From Paraburkholderia fungorum (GTDB lineage Bacteria; Pseudomonadota; Gammaproteobacteria; Burkholderiales; Burkholderiaceae): DNA of 64,000 bases. Position numbers and translations under genes: made by a program. Below, piece after piece: positions 60,041-64,000 of the stretch (positions within the stretch are counted from its first letter, which is position 1; each line of letters starts with the position of its first letter). The stretch spans positions 2,542,001 through 2,606,000 of the forward strand of contig NZ_FNKP01000001.1 in NCBI RefSeq assembly GCF_900099835.1, in the 5' to 3' direction. A model generated the notes under the pieces. The model saw only the letters and a list, made by a program, of their open reading frames with translations, was not told the DNA's origin and did not search any database.

Positions 60041-60655
60041 ATGAAAATCTTCCGTCCACTCCTGATCGCCGGCCTGATGCTCACGCACCTGGCTGCCCAC
60101 GCCACCAGCTTCGACTGCAACCGGGGACGCTCGCTCACCGAAAAAATCATCTGCAACGATCCCGCGCTGTCAAAACTCGACGACACGCTGGGGCAACTTT
60201 ACTGGAAAGCGCGTCGGCGGGTCATCAACCGTCGCGCCTTTCTCACTGACAGCGATAGCAAGTGGAGCTGGCGGGAAGAGAACTGCCGCGACGCGGCATG
60301 TCTGGGGACCTGGTATGCAACGCGGATCGATCAGTTGCAACGGCTGATCGAAAGCATGCAGACAGGGGAAGCGGCGGAGCAGCCGGAGGTGCAGCCGATC
60401 AGGACACAGCCATCGCCGGAACCGGCTATTCAGCGCAAAACGTCACTAGCGACAGCGCGCCCGATTGAAGCGGCGTTGCTTCAGTGCACAGCCGCGAATC
60501 CTGGGCTGGTGGTCAACGATCAATGCTCCACGGTGCTGAAGCAGGCGGGTGCGGGTGGTCAGTGGAAATATCAGCCGCGCGGCGGCGACTGGTTCTGCGG
60601 CGTCGCCACGCTGCCGCAGCCGTCGATGCAAACGCAGGTGGATGCGGCGCAGTGA
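60041..60655 (+). CDS. LprI-like exported protein
   Basis: 204 residues with a signal peptide (MKIFRPLLIAGLMLTHLAAHA) and a mature start TSFDCNRGRSLTEKIICNDPALSKLDDTL, the pattern of the LprI/DUF1311 family, where paired cysteines flank an N-terminal helix. Family members include a lysozyme-inhibitor lipoprotein of Mycobacterium; here there is no lipobox, so it is probably periplasmic. Four further cysteines in the second half suggest disulfides. The function is not established. Confidence 0.8.
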   Translation: MKIFRPLLIAGLMLTHLAAHATSFDCNRGRSLTEKIICNDPALSKLDDTLGQLYWKARRRVINRRAFLTDSDSKWSWREENCRDAACLGTWYATRIDQLQRLIESMQTGEAAEQPEVQPIRTQPSPEPAIQRKTSLATARPIEAALLQCTAANPGLVVNDQCSTVLKQAGAGGQWKYQPRGGDWFCGVATLPQPSMQTQVDAAQ

Positions 60656-60915
60656 GATCGTAAGCGCCGATGGATGAACGGGCGACGTCAGCAGGCTCGT
60701 GGCGTCGTCGTGTTCAGTGAACCGTCTTAGGGGGATGTGGCGGAGCGCGGCAATGACGCGGCCTGTGCAACATGCAATGACTCAACAGTCCGGTGCGGTC
60801 GTGATTGCACCGTCTTGTACATCATGGCGGCATGAAATCTCCTTCATGTCCGCTGCATGCAGTTCGACGTGTCGAGAGCGCCCTCGCTCGCAAAAGTGCC
60901 GCGGCGAAGGGCACG

Positions 60916-61464
60916 CTATCTGCCGCTCCAGAACCTTCGCTGAACCTCCATCACCTCGGCTTCCACTTCCGCAACCGGCCCGATCACCTCGACCGGCTTC
61001 TGGCAATGATCGAAGACATAGCGGCAATCCACGCTCATCGTCGGATTCTCCGAATGATCGCCGGTTGCCTCCAGCAAACGCTTCTCGGTCATCCCGAATA
61101 CGACCCGGCCGATGTTCGCCCAATACATCGTGCCCGCGCACATGCAACACGGTTCGACCGACGTGTACAGCGTGCAGCCCCACAAATACGCCGGCGTGAA
61201 GTTCAACGCCGCCACGCGAGCCAGCACCGATTCGGCGTGATTGACCGTATCGACATTGCCCTGCTCCATCAGCACGGTCTCCTGATCGGGGCCGACCAGC
61301 ACCGCGCCGAACGGATGATGACCCAGCAAGGTCGCCCGCTCGGCCACCCGGCTCGAATGCCGCAGATGCCGGACGATCTGCTCGGGCGTCGGCGTCAATC
61401 CCTGCGGCGGATAGCCCTCCGGCACACCTGCGCCAGCGGCATCGTTCGAAACGGTCAGACTCAC
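60916..61464 (-). CDS. Nucleoside/guanine deaminase-like enzyme
   Basis: 182 residues of the CDA fold. The zinc-binding motifs are HAESVLARVA (His and catalytic Glu) and PCCMCAGTM (two Cys). The surrounding TLYTSVEPCCMCAG and WANIGRVVFG fit guanine deaminase and related nucleoside deaminases better than tRNA deaminase TadA. The start is a GTG at 61464 with AAGGAGAT upstream. It lies 41 bases after the BMP-type binding protein on the same strand, implying an imported purine as substrate. Confidence 0.87.
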   Translation of the reverse strand: MSLTVSNDAAGAGVPEGYPPQGLTPTPEQIVRHLRHSSRVAERATLLGHHPFGAVLVGPDQETVLMEQGNVDTVNHAESVLARVAALNFTPAYLWGCTLYTSVEPCCMCAGTMYWANIGRVVFGMTEKRLLEATGDHSENPTMSVDCRYVFDHCQKPVEVIGPVAEVEAEVMEVQRRFWSGR

Positions 61465-61505
61465 GGGCGATCTCCTTGTCGTGATGTAGTCAGGCAGTCA
61501 CGCAC

Positions 61506-62648
61506 TCACTTCGGCAGCGCACCGTCGACACCCTGCACGAACCAGTTCAGACGCAACAACTCCGCGTCGCTCAAAGACTGGCCCGCGGCGACCTTCACCG
61601 CACCGGACTGATCCGCGATCGGGCCCGCGAACGGGTTGAACTTGCCGGAGATGATGTCGTCGCGCTTCTGGCTCAACGCCTTCTGCGCAGCCGGGGAAAC
61701 CGCTTGCGTGTTGATGTCGGCGAGATCGATCGCGTGTTCTTTCAGGCCCCACCAGACCGGCGCGTTATTCCACGAACTCGACATCACCTGATCCACCAGA
61801 TGCGTGTAATACACGCCCCAGTTGCTCACGCACGCACCCAGTTGCGCGTTCGGGCCGAACTTCTTCATGTCGGAATCCCAGCCGAATGCATGCACTTTCT
61901 TCTGCTCGGCGGTTTGCATCGTCGCGGTCGAATCGGTGTTCTGGATCAGCACGTCCGCGCCCTGGCCGATCAGCGTTTCGGCGGCCTGCTTTTCGCGGCC
62001 CGGATCGAACCAGCTGTTGATCCACACCACCTTCACGCGCGCGTTCGGATTGACCGAGCGCGCGCCCATCGTGAATGCGTTGATGTTACGCACCACTTCC
62101 GGCACCGGCACCGAGCCGACAAAGCCCAGCGTGTTCGACTTGGTCGTATAGCCCGCGACCAGTCCGGCCAGATAGGCGCTCTGATAAGTGCGCACGTCGT
62201 AGGTGGCGAAGTTCGCGGCTTTCTTGTAGCCGGTCGCGTGTTCGAACACGGTGTCCGGGAAATCCTTCGCGACCTTCAGCTCGAAGTCCTGGAAGCCGAA
62301 GCTGGAGCCCACCACGATCTTGTTGCCCTTGGCCGCGAGATCGCGGAACACGCGCTCCGAATCTGCCGATTCCGGCACGTTCTCGACGCGCGTCACCTTG
62401 ATCTTGTCGCCGAACTTTGCCTCGACTTCCTTGACGCCCTGCTCGTGCGCATAGGTCCAGCCAGCGTCGCCCGGATTGCCGAGGTAGACGAACGCGATGC
62501 CGACCGGTTGCGTGGCCGCTGCCGACGCCGTCGCGGCGCCGAACGCGAGAGACACGCCGACGCCCGCGCCGATGGCAGCAGCGAGCACGGTACGGACAGT
62601 TTTGATGCGCAACGAACGATGCAGCGCACGCGCCAGCTTTGTTTTCAT
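61506..62648 (-). CDS. BMP-family ABC transporter substrate-binding protein
   Basis: 380 residues with a long Tat- or Sec-like N-terminus (Arg-rich, then LAAAIGAGVGVSLAFG) cleaved near ATASA. The rest is the BMP/PnrA fold: PVGIAFVYLGNPGDAGWTYA, VVGSSFGFQDFELKVA, TDSTATMQTAEQKKVHAFGW. Such proteins bind purine nucleosides for ABC import. CGGAGA precedes the ATG at 62648. The deaminase gene is directly downstream, but ATPase and permease genes are not in this window. Confidence 0.9.
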   Translation of the reverse strand: MKTKLARALHRSLRIKTVRTVLAAAIGAGVGVSLAFGAATASAAATQPVGIAFVYLGNPGDAGWTYAHEQGVKEVEAKFGDKIKVTRVENVPESADSERVFRDLAAKGNKIVVGSSFGFQDFELKVAKDFPDTVFEHATGYKKAANFATYDVRTYQSAYLAGLVAGYTTKSNTLGFVGSVPVPEVVRNINAFTMGARSVNPNARVKVVWINSWFDPGREKQAAETLIGQGADVLIQNTDSTATMQTAEQKKVHAFGWDSDMKKFGPNAQLGACVSNWGVYYTHLVDQVMSSSWNNAPVWWGLKEHAIDLADINTQAVSPAAQKALSQKRDDIISGKFNPFAGPIADQSGAVKVAAGQSLSDAELLRLNWFVQGVDGALPK

Positions 62649-62935
62649 GGACTCTCCGAAGTGATTTGAAGGCGCCCGCCACGGTATTCGAGGTTCCGTG
62701 GATCAGGCTCCGGCATAGGGGTCATATTCGAAGGCCAAATTCATAGGAAAAAATAGTATTCGTTATCCCCTTCATAACGGATCGCGTATTCTGGTCGCGC
62801 CCTGATGACTCGAGCGGTCGCCAGAAACATGTTCGATATCTTCGAACGAGTACATCGGCAAAGTGGTACGGCAAGCGTCCCTGAGAAGCGCACTATCCCA
62901 ATCACCAACCCGCAACACTCTTTCGGAGAAACAAC
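62649..62935. promoter_or_regulatory. BMP gene / SDR gene divergent region
   Basis: A 287-base divergent gap containing CGTTAT (62761-62766) and ATAACG (62774-62779), an inverted repeat with a 7-base spacer that could be an operator. The stretch around 62735-62765 is AT-rich. No gene is present, and no -35/-10 pair is clear. Confidence 0.35.
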
Positions 62936-63685
62936 ATGACTCGCTTTCAAGGTAAATCGGTTCTCGTCACCGGCGGCAGCAGCGGCATCGGTTTTGCAGC
63001 GGCAAAGGCATTCGCCAGTGAAGGCGCACGCGTCGTCATCACCGGACGCGATGCGGATGCGCTCGAAACCGCGCGGGCCGCTCTGGGCGCGAATGCCGTA
63101 GCGGTGCGCAACGACGCGGGCTCGGTCGCGGCAGCTCGCGAACTGGCCTCGGCCATCGATGCCGCAGGCATCCGGCTCGATGCGTTGTTCGTCAACGCGG
63201 GCACGGCGAAATTCGCATCGTTCGCGGACGTGGACGAAGCCTTCTGGGACGCCACCTTTAACACTAACGTCAAGGGCGCGTACTTCCAGATTCAGGCACT
63301 GCTGCCGCTGTTCAACAAGGGCGCGTCGATCGTGATCAACGGATCGATCAATGCGCATATCGGCATGCCGTCGTCGTCGGTGTATGCGGCGAGCAAGGCC
63401 GCGGTGATCTCGCTGGCGAAGACGTTGTCGGCGGAATTGCTGCCGCAGGGGGTGCGTGTGAACGTGGTCAGCCCCGGTCCGGTTCAAACGCCGCTGTACG
63501 GCAAGCTCGGACTCGACGCCGCCCAACTCGAAGCCACCGCCGCGCAGATTCTCACGCAGGTGCCAGTGGGCCGCTTCGGCACGCCGGATGAAATCGCGTC
63601 GACCGTGCTGCATCTGTCGGCGCCGGAATCGGCGTTTATCGTCGGCACCGAAATCATCGCGGATGGCGGGATGAGCCAGCTTTAA
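62936..63685 (+). CDS. Short-chain dehydrogenase/reductase
   Basis: A 249-residue classical SDR. The cofactor motif is TGGSSGIGFAAAK, FVNAGTA carries the NAG motif, and the catalytic Tyr and Lys are in SSVYAASKAAV with the Ser in INGSIN. The GRD after the second strand suggests NADP(H) preference. GGAG precedes the ATG at 62936. The substrate is unknown. It is divergent from the BMP-type gene. Confidence 0.93.
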   Translation: MTRFQGKSVLVTGGSSGIGFAAAKAFASEGARVVITGRDADALETARAALGANAVAVRNDAGSVAAARELASAIDAAGIRLDALFVNAGTAKFASFADVDEAFWDATFNTNVKGAYFQIQALLPLFNKGASIVINGSINAHIGMPSSSVYAASKAAVISLAKTLSAELLPQGVRVNVVSPGPVQTPLYGKLGLDAAQLEATAAQILTQVPVGRFGTPDEIASTVLHLSAPESAFIVGTEIIADGGMSQL

Positions 63686-63757
63686 CGTGTGAGGCGAAGG
63701 GCGTGGTTCTCATGTCGCCGCGCATCGGCAGCGACGCGAGAACGGCCCGCGTCGATC

Positions 63758-64000
63758 TCAATGAATGCTTGGCGGCGGCTCGACGCCGCCGTCTTCGTCC
63801 GGTTCGTCTTCGGCGAACAACTCCGCGCACAGCCCCTGGCCGATCTCGCTCAGGCGCGCCGACCCGGCGCCCTCCTCGTTGAACGAGGTTTCCACGAAAC
63901 CGTTATCGACCAGCGCCGTCAACTGCCGCCGCAACCCGCTCATCGGCACGCCCGCCTGCTTCGACAGCTTGGCGAGCGACCACGTGCCGCCCGGCTTCTC
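63758..64000 (-). CDS. Winged-helix transcriptional regulator, C-terminal part (partial)
   Basis: A minus-strand frame enters from the right edge and stops at 63758, giving about 80 residues. It reads [16 protein letters not shown], then [15 protein letters not shown], a helix-turn-helix followed by a wing as in ArsR/MarR-type regulators, then [15 protein letters not shown] and an acidic tail. The N-terminal part is outside the window, so length and family are uncertain. The neighbouring SDR gene converges on it. Confidence 0.7.
   Translation of the reverse strand, partial: EKPGGTWSLAKLSKQAGVPMSGLRRQLTALVDNGFVETSFNEEGAGSARLSEIGQGLCAELFAEDEPDEDGGVEPPPSIH

Overview
The window is high-GC chromosomal DNA that looks like Burkholderiales, most likely Paraburkholderia or a close relative. 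Evidence for this is the phasin gene, the pyruvate dehydrogenase cluster with a lipoyl domain fused to Lpd, the glnA-ntrB-ntrC order, the GC-rich codon use, and an intergenic palindrome of a kind I remember from this group. This is an inference from gene content, since there is no rRNA to read. I count about 44 protein genes (two cut by the window edges), one tRNA and one clearly broken gene. I see no insertion sequences, prophage or CRISPR array.

Layout. 0-6.4 kb: the end of a Gly-rich protein; lutAB for L-lactate oxidation, divergent from an IclR regulator; a PBP7-type endopeptidase; and a phasin gene with an unusually clear promoter and operator arrangement. 6.7-13.2 kb: aceE-aceF-lpdA, the pyruvate dehydrogenase complex. 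13.4-17.9 kb: a membrane PAS histidine kinase with its FixJ-type regulator, then folD. 18-25.9 kb: an acyltransferase, oligopeptidase A, a cytosine deaminase, an aspartate/glutamate racemase, initiator tRNA-fMet and exonuclease III. 25.9-33.4 kb: a prolyl oligopeptidase, ntrC, ntrB and glnA, the last with a sigma54 promoter and upstream NtrC-like sites, then a rhodanese. 33.6-43.5 kb is more accessory: a GH92 mannosidase lipoprotein, a CinA-like protein, an EI24 membrane protein, a sterol-desaturase-like enzyme, a beta-propeller protein, a trimeric autotransporter adhesin gene broken by a stop and a frameshift, and two microsatellites side by side. 43.6-52.4 kb: hrpA and argA, divergent from a 23-bp gap, yggX, and a ProP-type transporter with a long leader. 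52.4-64 kb: a phosphoesterase, a TMEM175-type channel, a cupin, a flavin disulfide reductase, a GAF-PAS-GGDEF-EAL protein, an SH3 protein with a 39-bp tandem repeat, an LprI-like protein, a nucleoside deaminase with a BMP-type binding protein, an SDR enzyme and the end of a winged-helix regulator.

How the genes work together. Lactate oxidation (LutAB) feeds pyruvate to the dehydrogenase complex, and surplus acetyl-CoA can go to polyhydroxyalkanoate, whose granules the phasin coats. glnA/ntrBC form the nitrogen control loop. The cytosine deaminase, nucleoside deaminase and BMP binding protein point to nucleobase salvage. I did not find a clearly new multi-gene system. The most interesting signals are small: the palindromic -10 element shared by hrpA and argA, the doubly broken adhesin beside the heptamer and hexamer arrays, the phaP and glnA control regions, and the 39-bp coding repeat.
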